A program made the position numbers and the translations under genes. The notes under the pieces were generated by a model. That model did not search any database and was not told the DNA's origin. It saw only the letters and a list, made by a program, of their open reading frames with translations. Below are positions 28,066 to 37,978 of a stretch of 64,000 nucleotides of DNA, one piece after another. Origin of the DNA: Rikenella microfusus (GTDB taxonomy: Bacteria; Bacteroidota; Bacteroidia; Bacteroidales; Tenuifilaceae); assembly GCA_020722565.1 (NCBI GenBank), contig DYKO01000013.1, forward strand, positions 1-64,000. Direction: 5' to 3'. Numbering within the stretch: position 1 is the first letter of the stretch; each line of letters begins with the position of its first letter.

Positions 28066-28541
28066 GTGATACTAATTATCAAATTAACAAATCCGAGACG
28101 ATTGTGTAAGTTTAAACTATCATTTAAACTAAAAATAGAGGATTACCAGAAATACGAAAATTTCTATAAATTTTTAAACACCCAATGGATAGGGTTAGCC
28201 AAAGAAGCCCCACCTTATGCATAAAGAAGGGAATAATTTGATTTTTTACATATCCTTCCTTTGCTGGCCAGCAATGTTTGTAGTAGCTACATCGGTTTAA
28301 ACAGCAATAAATAAAATGCATTTCATTACTATTAAAACCTATACTTTAGGAATTATTTTGTTCTATCCCATATTGATTTTTAAGGGATTTTCCTTTGTGA
28401 TTTCTAATACATGTTACTCTCTGGTAAAGAATTTATAATAAATGGAGAGAGCGACATGAAACCCTGAGTTACGCACCAAAATGCTCACACTTTAGCGTGA
28501 ATTTAATATCAATAGGTAGATTTTCAGACAATAAGCGTTTT
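28066..28541. other. Gene-poor gap after the DsrE gene
   Basis: A/T-rich sequence without convincing coding character. A 65-codon minus-strand frame at 28124-28321 has no start context or recognisable protein pattern. A short inverted repeat CTCTCT/AGAGAG spans about 28412-28452. No clear terminator for either neighbour is visible. Confidence 0.45.
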
Positions 28542-31500
28542 TTAGTTTCTGTAGCCCACCACGCAGGTTTTCTTTTCGCGCTCTACTTTTCCGTTAAGGT
28601 TATAGTATTCAATTAAAATGATGTAAATTCCTGCATCTACACGGTGGTTGTATGAGTTGATGCCATCCCAGCTTAACTGGCCCGATGTTCCTAGGGTCAG
28701 GTTATTGGCCAATCGAAATATCTCAATGCCGATAGCGTTGAAAATACGAATGTTTGCTACAAAACCCGGATTGGGAAGCTGGTAGCTGATGAGCAGATAA
28801 TCGTCACGGCCGTCACCATCGGGGGAGAAGGTTTCTGGTGTTAGGGTAAAATGGCATTTGGCCTCTTGATATTCTGTGTATTGCGAGTTTCTATATGTGG
28901 GTGTGGCAAACCCGGCTGCCTGTGCAGCCGAATGCCATGTTGCGGGTTGATTGCTTGGTAAATCGGGATTTATTCGCTCTAGCGATACTCCTATTACATT
29001 GCTCAAGAGGCGATTGTGCATCTTTTCGGTGTACCGAACCTCGTCAATTACTTCATTGCTGTTGTTCAGTAGCACTACGATGCCCATATCGTTGTTGTAT
29101 GCTGGTATTTGGGGTACCGGGACAAAGAATTTAGGGTTAAGGCAGGTGTAAAATTGCATTACCTCTGGTGGGCTAAGGGTTGTAACGGCGTATTCGCCTG
29201 GAAATATTAACCTTGGGGTTGCCGACGCTGCATAGGTATCCTTAATTTCCAGATTTTTCTCATCGCGATTGGCCAACCGCAGGTGCTTGAGATCAATAGT
29301 TTTGCTTGAGCGGTTGTAGAGCTCAACGAAATCGGTACCACCGGTATGGGGATTAAAGAGTATTTCGTTTATTACAATGTCGTTGGGAGATGCAATTACC
29401 GGTAGGCCAATCCGTATAAGGGTATCGGGCATTAAGTTACCAGAAAAATCGCCGACATTCTGAATAAGTATATCATATACATTTCCCTGCTGAATGGGAT
29501 TACTGAGTTTAATGGTTACTGAATGAAACAAATCATCGGTTACTATTTCATCGATAATAAGATTAGTGCTGTAATTCTCACTTAGTGTAACTGTAAGTAT
29601 GTCCATGGGCTCATTGAATACGAGGTTTATAGTTGTGGAATCTGGTACCTGATGATACAGTAGGTATGGATGAACTACATCGGGCTTGCTGGCAAGGACC
29701 GAGTTGGGAGCGCAGGGAGTACCACCCTCATTTGCCATGCAGGCCTGCCAGTTATTACGGCCTTCGGCCAGGTTTCTGAAATCGATACATTCCAGGGAGT
29801 AACCACCTGAGCTGCGCATTGGGTCATTATACCAATCGTTGTTGTAGTCAGCAAAGGCAATTAGGTTATTATCGGCATCGTATAGTTTTAGTAGCATACC
29901 ATTGTTTAGAAGGGCTGGGAACGAACTTACTTCAATGGTTTTGCCGTAGGGGTTAAAAGCACTCATGGCGGTTGTTCCACCAATTAGGACATACGATTGG
30001 GGGGCAATGGTATCGGGCGGAAGCGATACCTGCTTTTCGTTTAACCATAATGTCCAGCCTTCTGTAAGAATGGTATCGGAGTTGGGATTAAAGAGTTCAA
30101 TATACTCATATTCGGGTAATCCGTTCGACGGGGTTGGGTTGGCCATTATTTCGTTGATTATTAGCCGACCCAGGTTCCCTTCTGCCGAAAAGCCAAATTC
30201 AATGCTATCGGGGAGGCTGTAACCGCTGGAATCGGTAATATTATCAACATAAAGCGTTAGTTTCTCAAACGGGAGTTTTTCAGTAACCAGCGTAACCGAT
30301 TGGTTGGTGTTGGGTTTAATTTCTTTTATGTCGATATTTACTGAGTTGTGGAATTTTAGAAGGTAATTCTGTATATCAAGTGCTGTGCTTAATTCAACAT
30401 CTTTTGAAAAATTAACTCTTATGGTGTTCAAGTTCAGCACACGAGTCGATTGAATTACGGGTGGGAAATTGGTTGTGCAGAACTGAATATCATCAATCCA
30501 AAGTTGCCCGGCTCTGCTCGACGTGTACCCATAAATAAATGAAATGTAGCTGAATGATGATAGCAAATTTAGTTTTGCCTCGCCACCAAAGGTTTTTAAA
30601 CCTGTTGCTGTGGGAGTGAACCATAGCTTAATGGTCCCTGATGGTGAGAGTGTTATGTTTAGGATAATTTCCTCGTTTTCGTTCCATTCGTAGCTGCTGC
30701 TGATGATTTTGCTCTTTTTACCGCCGGAAAATTGGAAAATCGATATTAAGTCGTTACCGGCAGAAGGATTGAGGCCAACGGCATAGCCTTCGGCTTCGGG
30801 GTCTAGGGGGTTATCGGTGTTAGATATAAAGGCCAGGTAAAAATAGTTTTCCGACGATGGTTCCCAATTCCCGTTTCGAATCCTTATGCGCCATTCCGCT
30901 GCTTTTCCATTTAAATCGACATTAACAGGAATGCCTAAAACCGATACTTTATCCGCAGGATCGCCGGCATGGACAAGTGAGAACTCTCCACCTAAGGGCA
31001 ATGCACGTGATGCAACCCAGTTGTTTATTCCAATCCATTCGGGCAGTTGTGCCTCAAAATCTTCATCAACCCAACAGGTGCTGCCATAGCCACAGTAAAT
31101 GGGCTCCGAAATGGCATTGGCCAACCAACCAAAGTATGATTTAAGTTGATAAACCCCAACGGCCGAAAGTTGCAAATTGTCCCATTGGGCAAGACCATCA
31201 TCTAATGGTTTTAGCATGGAATCAATCTGTAGATTTCCTGGTCCGATTAACTTTTCGAGTGCAGCGTACGCCTGAAATTCACTGTCAACATTTCCACGCG
31301 AATCCGAAGCCTTTACACTTATGCTAAAAGGTTGGTTCGGATTAACTGAGTGCGGAGTTGTTTCAAAAAGCAGACGATCGGCTTCAACGTTCACTCTACA
31401 GGGTCGACCAAATATGGTTGAAGGGAAGGAACCATAAAAAGCTGTGCTGTTGTTATGGGTGGTCCAGTCATGAACAGAGGGAATATAGAACTGAAATTGG

Positions 31501-34172
31501 TATCCGTCAACCAGGCCTCTATCCCAAAGAAAAGACTTAACAATGATGTTGACCGAGTCGTCATTGTTAACCATCAGGTCGCCATCGTTAAAATCAATTT
31601 GAAGAATACCCTCTGAAAATGAGAAGGATGAAGGAGTGATGCTCTCGGTTCCATTTTCTATGACGAAACCTTGGACCAGGCGGGCCAATACCGGTAGTGT
31701 GGAAGGATTAAATGCCAGAAGTTTAATACGTTTAACAATAAGTGGCAGACCATCGGTGCTGCCGCCATCCCTGAGTTTAAACCTAATAACCTCAAGGGCT
31801 GCAGCCTTATAGCTGTTGGCCGGTGTAAAGATAACCGAGTCGGTTGGATGTGTTAGAGGAAGAGCTACCCCCTCGGCATCGGCGCAAGTAATGGCAGGTG
31901 ATATAGCATCATTGAGTTCAGGGCATCGGGCAACTAGTGTAAAAGATCCGGGAACCGTGTACTTTGCCTCAAATTGAACTTCTCCGCTTACAATGGGTGA
32001 TGGATTATTGGTTTCAACCGTGAGTTCTCCATTCCCCGCTCCAAGCATAAGTTCCACGCTACCACTATAGTCGATGTCGCTATTTCCATTAGTATCGGTA
32101 GGTTTAAGTTTAACGGTGAAGGGTTCATTAACTCCTACCTGGTCAGGAATCAAAGTAAAAGATAGCTGGGTTGCATTGACCCGTATGTTAGCAGCTGCTG
32201 AGTTTATGTTGGTTGGAAAAGTTTGTGTAAACCTGCTACCATTATCATACGATTCAAATTGGGGATAAGTTTTATCGATGTAAAGTTGCAGTGTTTGGTT
32301 ATCGCCGATGTCTTTATTTTTTAGGTAGATAAAAATGCTAATTTCGGTGGTTTGACCATCGGGAGTGGTTATGGCACCCATTGGTAAGTAAATATCAAGT
32401 GTGGTAGTATTTATATCGATGCTTGATGTGGCAATGTAATCTGTTCCTCTTTTTACCAAAACACCTTCTATGGTTTTGCTCAGCGAGGCAGGATTAGTAG
32501 CGTTTGCTCTGTTGAGGTGAATTTTTTTAACGTAAGTTGGAGCGCCATCGCTACCGGCGTCAGTAATTCGGAAACGCATAATTTCACTTGATTTTGCGGG
32601 AGCTGTTGTCATGGAGCTAATATCGAATGATGCCACCTGTGTTTCGGGAACTGATGCGAATGTGGTAGTATCAAAACCAATTACTATATCTTCGCTTAAA
32701 GCCCCTTCAATTCCGATTGCGGAGACTTGTAACTTGATGGTTTCAAGGTGGTTGTATATCAGGCTATCCCAACGGGTAATTCCTTGATTAGCCGTTTGGG
32801 TAAGACCTTCAACTGAACTGAGCAGTCCGCTACCTTCGGCAAGACTAAGTGTCATTTGTCCGGTGTAATCATTATCGATGTTTCCGTTGGTGTCGATAGC
32901 GGCAACCTCAACACTAAATGGTTTCCCTGAAATTACAGTTGATGAAACACTTCGGAATTGCGTTTTAGTTGAGCTTACCCTGATTGTAAAGGGACCAGAT
33001 TGCACTTTTGATGGAAATGTTTTGGAAAAGCCCGAACCACTTAGGCTTGAAACGAAACCGTGGTTTTGATTTTCAATTTCAAAATATAGGTTGATGTTAT
33101 CAGGAATGCTATTGCTTTTGAGGAATATACCAAGCGTTACCTCAACGCTTTGAGCATCGGGAACAGTTAGATTGAAACTATCCAAACCAACAATAATTTG
33201 TTGGTCGATAATAGCAAGTGTTTTAATAGGAATAACTTGCCCACCCTCTTTTAAAGTGATGCCATCCAGCAGGTTGCTCCAGGCGGTATTATCGGAATAG
33301 GGATTTTTAATGGTGAGGGTTTTAACGTAAGTGGGAAGCCCATCGGCGGTGCCGTTGTCGGCAATATTGAATTTTAACACATCGACAGATGTTTCCTTTG
33401 AAGTTGCTGTTGATGGGATATCGGACGGTGGAACTTGAAAGTTTGGCTGCAACACTTGTGTGGTACGGTCGTTGGGGTTTAAGGGTTGATATACAAACGA
33501 AATATTATCAATCCACAGCTTCATGTCCTGAGCCGAAGAGTAGCGGTAGCCAATACCAAAGTAGCTGAAGTTTTTGTATGTACTATCGGTAAAATCGCCA
33601 TAAGTAGTAAGTGCATCAAAGTTCCCAGCAGCTGACGCTTTGAGCGTAAAAACACCTTTGGCGGATCTGGTTACTTCAACGGCTGCAGCCCTACTGCTTC
33701 CCTCCTGTGTTTCCCAATTTAAGGTTGACGAAAGCGCAACCTGTGGTGAGCCGTTATCAATTATCCAGATTTTGAGCAAATCGTCGCTGCCAGTAAGGTT
33801 AACCCCCACGGCATACCCCGATTCCCCATATGTAGCCAGATTGGCATCGGCCATAAGGTAAACCCACCAGCTGTTGGATGACGATGGTGAGTAGCCGTGA
33901 CGTAGCAAAAACCGCCAGGTAACATCCCCCTTGTTGATATCCCAGCTAGGAAGATGCGTGTATATGGTATCGGTATAGGCAGTTGAATTGTCAAAGGTAT
34001 GCTTTAGCGAAGCGGTTCCCCAAAGCGGTATGCTAGTGGTTATTTCCCATCGGTTAAGAGGCTTTTGGGTCCAATCTGTGATATTGCCATTTTCAAAATC
34101 ATAAATTACGGTTTGCTGCCCAAACGACAACATGGTTGCTAATGTTAAAAAAAACAGAACCGTCCGTTTCAT
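28542..34172 (-). CDS. Giant exported protein with lamin-tail domains
   Basis: The 1876-residue product has a signal peptide (residues 1-18, ending SFGQQ) and is predicted to be surface exposed or secreted. After a concanavalin-like N-terminal domain come three long repeats of about 280 residues, each with a block like DVLKFNIADNGTADGLPTYV and an Ig-like part with a TNGNxDxDYxG motif. A second lectin-like domain follows, then two lamin-tail domains (RLIINEIMANPTPSNG and DIVINEILFNPHTGGTDFV). The last 100 residues (ETFSPDGDGRDDYLLISY, WDGINSYNHRVDAGIYI) resemble the gliding-associated/FlgD-type C-terminal domain used for type IX secretion. Its role, perhaps adhesion or DNA or polymer binding, is unknown. 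Confidence 0.85.
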   Translation of the reverse strand: MKRTVLFFLTLATMLSFGQQTVIYDFENGNITDWTQKPLNRWEITTSIPLWGTASLKHTFDNSTAYTDTIYTHLPSWDINKGDVTWRFLLRHGYSPSSSNSWWVYLMADANLATYGESGYAVGVNLTGSDDLLKIWIIDNGSPQVALSSTLNWETQEGSSRAAAVEVTRSAKGVFTLKASAAGNFDALTTYGDFTDSTYKNFSYFGIGYRYSSAQDMKLWIDNISFVYQPLNPNDRTTQVLQPNFQVPPSDIPSTATSKETSVDVLKFNIADNGTADGLPTYVKTLTIKNPYSDNTAWSNLLDGITLKEGGQVIPIKTLAIIDQQIIVGLDSFNLTVPDAQSVEVTLGIFLKSNSIPDNINLYFEIENQNHGFVSSLSGSGFSKTFPSKVQSGPFTIRVSSTKTQFRSVSSTVISGKPFSVEVAAIDTNGNIDNDYTGQMTLSLAEGSGLLSSVEGLTQTANQGITRWDSLIYNHLETIKLQVSAIGIEGALSEDIVIGFDTTTFASVPETQVASFDISSMTTAPAKSSEIMRFRITDAGSDGAPTYVKKIHLNRANATNPASLSKTIEGVLVKRGTDYIATSSIDINTTTLDIYLPMGAITTPDGQTTEISIFIYLKNKDIGDNQTLQLYIDKTYPQFESYDNGSRFTQTFPTNINSAAANIRVNATQLSFTLIPDQVGVNEPFTVKLKPTDTNGNSDIDYSGSVELMLGAGNGELTVETNNPSPIVSGEVQFEAKYTVPGSFTLVARCPELNDAISPAITCADAEGVALPLTHPTDSVIFTPANSYKAAALEVIRFKLRDGGSTDGLPLIVKRIKLLAFNPSTLPVLARLVQGFVIENGTESITPSSFSFSEGILQIDFNDGDLMVNNDDSVNIIVKSFLWDRGLVDGYQFQFYIPSVHDWTTHNNSTAFYGSFPSTIFGRPCRVNVEADRLLFETTPHSVNPNQPFSISVKASDSRGNVDSEFQAYAALEKLIGPGNLQIDSMLKPLDDGLAQWDNLQLSAVGVYQLKSYFGWLANAISEPIYCGYGSTCWVDEDFEAQLPEWIGINNWVASRALPLGGEFSLVHAGDPADKVSVLGIPVNVDLNGKAAEWRIRIRNGNWEPSSENYFYLAFISNTDNPLDPEAEGYAVGLNPSAGNDLISIFQFSGGKKSKIISSSYEWNENEEIILNITLSPSGTIKLWFTPTATGLKTFGGEAKLNLLSSFSYISFIYGYTSSRAGQLWIDDIQFCTTNFPPVIQSTRVLNLNTIRVNFSKDVELSTALDIQNYLLKFHNSVNIDIKEIKPNTNQSVTLVTEKLPFEKLTLYVDNITDSSGYSLPDSIEFGFSAEGNLGRLIINEIMANPTPSNGLPEYEYIELFNPNSDTILTEGWTLWLNEKQVSLPPDTIAPQSYVLIGGTTAMSAFNPYGKTIEVSSFPALLNNGMLLKLYDADNNLIAFADYNNDWYNDPMRSSGGYSLECIDFRNLAEGRNNWQACMANEGGTPCAPNSVLASKPDVVHPYLLYHQVPDSTTINLVFNEPMDILTVTLSENYSTNLIIDEIVTDDLFHSVTIKLSNPIQQGNVYDILIQNVGDFSGNLMPDTLIRIGLPVIASPNDIVINEILFNPHTGGTDFVELYNRSSKTIDLKHLRLANRDEKNLEIKDTYAASATPRLIFPGEYAVTTLSPPEVMQFYTCLNPKFFVPVPQIPAYNNDMGIVVLLNNSNEVIDEVRYTEKMHNRLLSNVIGVSLERINPDLPSNQPATWHSAAQAAGFATPTYRNSQYTEYQEAKCHFTLTPETFSPDGDGRDDYLLISYQLPNPGFVANIRIFNAIGIEIFRLANNLTLGTSGQLSWDGINSYNHRVDAGIYIILIEYYNLNGKVEREKKTCVVGYRN

Positions 34173-34244
34173 TTAAAGTATTGTATAATTTTACAAACAA
34201 AATTTACAAAAAAATTTTAAAGAAAACGATTTAAAAATATTTTT

Positions 34245-35237
34245 ATGCGAGTTGCAGTTGTAGGAGCCACGGGCCTTGTTGGTAGTGTAATGCTGCGCGT
34301 TCTTGAGGAACGCAATTTCCCGCTAACCAAATTAATTCTTGCTGCTTCTGAAAAATCGGTAGGGAAAACTGTAAAGTTTAAAGGGAAAGAAGTAAAGGTT
34401 TATTCAGTAGCCGATGCTGTTGCACAGAGACCAGCAGTAGCCATATTTTCGGCAGGTTCAGCAGTATCTAAGGAGTGGGCCCCAGGATTTGCCGAGGTGG
34501 GTACAACGGTAATAGATAACTCCTCGTGTTGGCGCATGTATCCCGAAATTCCACTGGTAGTTCCCGAGGTAAATGCCCACGTTTTAAATCCAAATCATAA
34601 GATAATAGCCAACCCTAACTGCTCTACCATTCAACTGGTGGTTGCCATTAATCCGCTGCATCAGCGGTATCGCATAAAGCGAATTGTAATTTCTACCTAC
34701 CAATCGGTAACCGGGACGGGAGTTAAGGCGGTAAACCAGCTGTTTGCTGAACGGCAGGGCCAAGATGCCGATATGGCCTACCCTCATCCCATCGACTTTA
34801 ATTGCTTCCCCCATGGGGGAACTTTCCTAGAGAATGGCTACACTACCGAGGAGCAGAAGTTGATAGATGAAACTCGCAAAATAATTGGCGACCAGAGTAT
34901 AATGGTTTCGCCTACTGTGGTTCGAATTCCTGTGGTTGGCGGACATTCTGAATCAGTAAATCTTGAATTTGAGAACGAGTTTAATATAGATGATGTAAAC
35001 CGGATTTTAAGCCAATCGCCCGGAATAGTATTGCAGGATGATCCTGCAGCAAACCTATATCCCATGCCGCGCTTTGCTGAGGGTAAGGACGATGTTTTTG
35101 TGGGCCGCATCAGGCGCGATATATCACAGCCTAAAAGTCTTAACCTTTGGGTAGTTGCCGATAACCTGCGAAAGGGCGCTGCAACCAATGCCATACAAAT
35201 TGCCGAGTATCTTAATACTCAAGGTTGGCTTCGTTGA
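34245..35237 (+). CDS. asd: Aspartate-semialdehyde dehydrogenase
   Basis: Asd reduces aspartyl phosphate to aspartate semialdehyde with NADPH, on the path to diaminopimelate, lysine, methionine and threonine. The 330-residue protein has the Rossmann start VAVVGATGLVGSVMLRVLE, the catalytic Cys in ANPNCSTIQ, and the active-site His in PVVGGHSESVNLEF. It is divergent from the giant surface protein and overlaps the end of hflX by 26 bases in convergent orientation. Confidence 0.96.
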   Translation: MRVAVVGATGLVGSVMLRVLEERNFPLTKLILAASEKSVGKTVKFKGKEVKVYSVADAVAQRPAVAIFSAGSAVSKEWAPGFAEVGTTVIDNSSCWRMYPEIPLVVPEVNAHVLNPNHKIIANPNCSTIQLVVAINPLHQRYRIKRIVISTYQSVTGTGVKAVNQLFAERQGQDADMAYPHPIDFNCFPHGGTFLENGYTTEEQKLIDETRKIIGDQSIMVSPTVVRIPVVGGHSESVNLEFENEFNIDDVNRILSQSPGIVLQDDPAANLYPMPRFAEGKDDVFVGRIRRDISQPKSLNLWVVADNLRKGAATNAIQIAEYLNTQGWLR

Positions 35238-36435
35238 TATCGGGGTATAGAAAGTTATCGTAGGGATAGCGGGTGACGTGAATTTCACGAACCATTTTGT
35301 ATAGAAGTTCCCGAAATGCTCTAATATTAATTTTCTGCTTGGCAGAAATAAAAATGCAATCGGTTCCCTTTTTGCCCATCCAGGTTCGTTTTAACTCATC
35401 AAGACTAACATTTTCCTGGGTTGTTGGTGTAAGGTCATCAGCTGGTTTTTGACTCCATGTGTAGGCGTCAATTTTATTGAATACTAGAATGGTAGGCTTA
35501 TCGCCACCACCAATCTCTTGAAGGGTTTGGTTTACCACGTTTATTTGCTCCTCAAAATTGGGATGAGAGATGTCCACCACATGGAGCAGCAGATCGGCTT
35601 CCCTCACCTCGTCCAATGTTGATTTAAACGATTCAACCAGTTGGTGGGGTAGCTTACGGATGAAACCAACGGTGTCGGAGAGAAGAAACGGCAAGTTGCC
35701 GATTACCACCTTACGAACAGTAGTGTCGAGGGTGGCAAACAACTTGTTTTCGGCAAAAACATCCGACTTGCTAATTAGGTTCATAATAGTTGACTTCCCA
35801 ACATTGGTGTAGCCCACTAACGCTACACGAACGGCACTACCTCTATTTTTTCGCTGGGTAGCCATTTGCCTGTCAATCCGACTGAGTTCGTCCTTTAACT
35901 TGGCTATGCGATTGCGGATGATACGGCGGTCGGTTTCAATTTCTGTTTCGCCGGGGCCGCGTAGTCCAATACCCCCCCGTTGGCGTTCGAGATGTGTCCA
36001 CATGCGCTTCAGTCGGGGAAGCATAAACTCATATTGAGCAAGTTCAACCTGTGTTTTAGCATAGGCCGTTTTTGCCCGCTGGGCAAATACATCGAGTATC
36101 AGGTTGGTGCGGTCAAGCACCTTTCGTTTAAACTCGTTTTCGAGGTTTCGCAGCTGCGTGGGAGTAAGCTCATCGTCAAAAATCACCATGTCGATGTTGT
36201 GTTCCTCAACAAAGGTGGCAATATCCAGAACCTTACCCTTACCAATAAATGTTCGGGGATTGGGTTCGTCAATTTTTTGAATAAAACGTTTTATGATAAT
36301 GGCACCTGCAGTATCTGCTAAAAATTCTAGTTCATCTAAATAATCATTTATCTCACTTTCATCCTGAAAGGGCTGTATTACACCTACTAAAATGGCTTGC
36401 TCCTGCTTTTTTGATGTTGAAATTAGATTTCCCAT
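35212..36435 (-). CDS. hflX: GTPase HflX
   Basis: HflX is a ribosome-splitting or ribosome-binding GTPase that acts after stress. The 407 residues contain the N-terminal HflX domain (DELEFLADTAGAIIIKRF, FIGKGKVLDIA, DDELTPTQLRNLE), a coiled region, and the G domain: P loop GYTNVGKSTIMNLI, switch II DTVGFIRKLPHQLVESFKST and NKID. The last 26 bases overlap the 3' end of asd. No hfq neighbour is present. Confidence 0.95.
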   Translation of the reverse strand: MGNLISTSKKQEQAILVGVIQPFQDESEINDYLDELEFLADTAGAIIIKRFIQKIDEPNPRTFIGKGKVLDIATFVEEHNIDMVIFDDELTPTQLRNLENEFKRKVLDRTNLILDVFAQRAKTAYAKTQVELAQYEFMLPRLKRMWTHLERQRGGIGLRGPGETEIETDRRIIRNRIAKLKDELSRIDRQMATQRKNRGSAVRVALVGYTNVGKSTIMNLISKSDVFAENKLFATLDTTVRKVVIGNLPFLLSDTVGFIRKLPHQLVESFKSTLDEVREADLLLHVVDISHPNFEEQINVVNQTLQEIGGGDKPTILVFNKIDAYTWSQKPADDLTPTTQENVSLDELKRTWMGKKGTDCIFISAKQKINIRAFRELLYKMVREIHVTRYPYDNFLYPDINEANLEY

Positions 36436-36832
36436 TTGTTGAATTTGACCTAAATCCCTGATATGTCAGGTTTTGAAACGTAAAATGCTTTAGTTAGGTT
36501 TCCTGTCGCAGTGCAAATTTAATAGGAATTATCAATTTCTCCTGTCCGCTTAAAGGCTTTTTCAGATGCCTCATTTTGTATTGATAAAGTTATTCGGATG
36601 GCTCCCAAGATGCTAAATTGTTATATTCGTTAGTTTACTGCCAATAACGCAAAATAAAATCTTTCAATGCAAAAACAATTAGGTTTATTTCAAGAATTTT
36701 ATAAGCAGATGCCAATTCATTTTGTAACTAATATGGGTTTGCTTCTAGTTTTGGCTTACACCGATTTAAATTTTTACTGATTTAAGATATAGGAAACTGG
36801 ATGTAACGTTTGGAATAAATTATTGTAATAAA
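36436..36832. other. Gene-poor gap between hflX and tonB
   Basis: About 400 A/T-rich bases with no coding frame of note on either strand. The promoter of hflX should lie at its left side. The right edge is the tonB terminator. Confidence 0.5.
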
Positions 36833-36859
36833 AAAGCCCTACCTAAAAAGTAGGGCTTT
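36833..36859 (-). terminator. Strong terminator of tonB
   Basis: AAAGCCCTAC (36833-36842) and GTAGGGCTTT (36850-36859) form a perfect 10-bp stem; on the minus strand a run of T follows. It starts 19 bases after the tonB stop. Confidence 0.85.
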
Positions 36860-36877
36860 GAAACTATTAAGATTTCT

Positions 36878-37567
36878 TTACTGCAAAACAAAGATAATGG
36901 GGATAGTGTACTGAACGCGAACGGGTTTACCCAACTGTTTACCAGGTTTCCACTTGGGCGAAGCTTTTACTACGCGAACAGCCTCCTTGTCGAGCGATTC
37001 GTCAACACCTCTTACAACCTTTACATTTGAAACGCTACCATTCTTTTCAACAACAAAGCTGATGATGACGCGACCTTGTATGCCGTTTTCTGCAGCAACA
37101 TCAGGGTATTTAAGGTTTTTTTGAACGTAGTTGATACGGAATTCATTGATGTCGCCTCCACCAAAAGTGGGCATTTCTTCAACAATTACGAAAGGAGTAC
37201 TTTCTTCTTCCTCCTCCTCTGTGTCCTGAAATTCCATAACGTTAACCTTTGTATCTTCGTTGAATTCAGTATCAAAGATGTCGGTATTGTCGTTCAAATT
37301 AACATTATCGTCAACCACCTTAATTACATCGGAAACGGTGATTTGTTTTGGAGGTTCAGGGGGTTTAACCTCTTCACGATTAGTGATGGGGATAATTTCC
37401 TGTTCTACTTTAACTTCTTGAGTTCCAGCCAACTCAACCTTCACAGAATTGCTGGTTGTCCATTCAAAGGCCAGCAAAACAATGCCTAATGAAAATGCAA
37501 GACCTATCTCAAAGAAGAGCACCTTCTTTTTTTGCAGGTCTGCCTTGGGGTTTTTCTTTAGTTCCAT
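36878..37567 (-). CDS. Energy transducer TonB
   Basis: TonB proteins carry proton-motive energy from ExbB-ExbD to outer-membrane receptors. This 229-residue protein has a basic cytoplasmic N terminus, one membrane anchor (about residues 18-37), a Pro/Glu-rich periplasmic part with KPPEPPKQ and a run of acidic residues, and a C-terminal TonB domain (YPDVAAENGIQGRVIISFVV, VVRGVDESLDKEAVRVV, WKPGKQLGKPV). ExbB/ExbD are not in the window. The single gene has its own terminator. Several TonB copies are usual in Bacteroidota, so which receptors it serves is not known. Confidence 0.93.
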   Translation of the reverse strand: MELKKNPKADLQKKKVLFFEIGLAFSLGIVLLAFEWTTSNSVKVELAGTQEVKVEQEIIPITNREEVKPPEPPKQITVSDVIKVVDDNVNLNDNTDIFDTEFNEDTKVNVMEFQDTEEEEEESTPFVIVEEMPTFGGGDINEFRINYVQKNLKYPDVAAENGIQGRVIISFVVEKNGSVSNVKVVRGVDESLDKEAVRVVKASPKWKPGKQLGKPVRVQYTIPIIFVLQ

Positions 37568-37703
37568 ATTTTTGTGTATTTGGCACTTATTACAACGGTT
37601 AACTTCTAAAGTTATTTAAGTTACAAAGCAACAAATTTTTTCTTTTTCTCACAACATTATACGTCATTTTTTAAATGAGGTTAAAAAATTTAATGCTAAA
37701 TAT

Positions 37704-37731
37704 TTGATATATGAAAAAATATTTATTTTTG
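37704..37731 (+). promoter_or_regulatory. Promoter of tRNA-Ala
   Basis: TTG at 37704-37706, a 17-base spacer and TATTTTTG at 37724-37731 match the Bacteroidota -33/-7 pattern TTG and TAnnTTTG. The -7 element ends 14 bases before the tRNA. Confidence 0.6.
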
Positions 37732-37745
37732 CACAGTCAAGTTTT

Positions 37746-37819
37746 GGGGGTATAGCTCAGTTGGCTAGAGCGATTGCATGGCATGCAATAGGTCAGGGGT
37801 TCGACTCCCCTTACCTCCA
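37746..37819 (+). tRNA. tRNA-Ala (anticodon GGC)
   Basis: The 74-nucleotide cloverleaf has acceptor GGGGGTA with TACCTCC (one G-U pair), D arm with AGCTCAGTTGGCTAGAGC, anticodon stem ATTGC/GCAAT with loop ATGGCAT (anticodon GGC), and T arm AGGGG-TTCGACT-CCCCT. CCA is not encoded. The anticodon reads GCC and GCU alanine codons. Confidence 0.94.
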
Positions 37820-37931
37820 CAAGAAGAGAAACCTTCAGTTTTTTACAAGTTCTAAATGCCTTATCTAAAAGGATTTGCTGTTTATTAGAGAGTATTTCAA
37901 AAAAATTGAAAGGATTAACTTAATAAAAGTG

Positions 37932-37954
37932 AACGCCCTAATTTTTGGGGCGTT
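37932..37954. terminator. Bidirectional terminator between tRNA-Ala and glpK
   Basis: AACGCCC (37932-37938) and GGGCGTT (37948-37954) form a 7-bp stem; T-rich sequence follows on both strands. It lies 25 bases after the glpK stop and 112 bases after the tRNA. Confidence 0.65.
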
Positions 37955-37978
37955 TGCTTTTATTACTTATTAAGAACT

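Noticed and set aside
28124-28321. 65-codon minus-strand frame in a gap
   Set aside because: Cys-rich but without family pattern or start signals, and probably chance in A/T-rich DNA.
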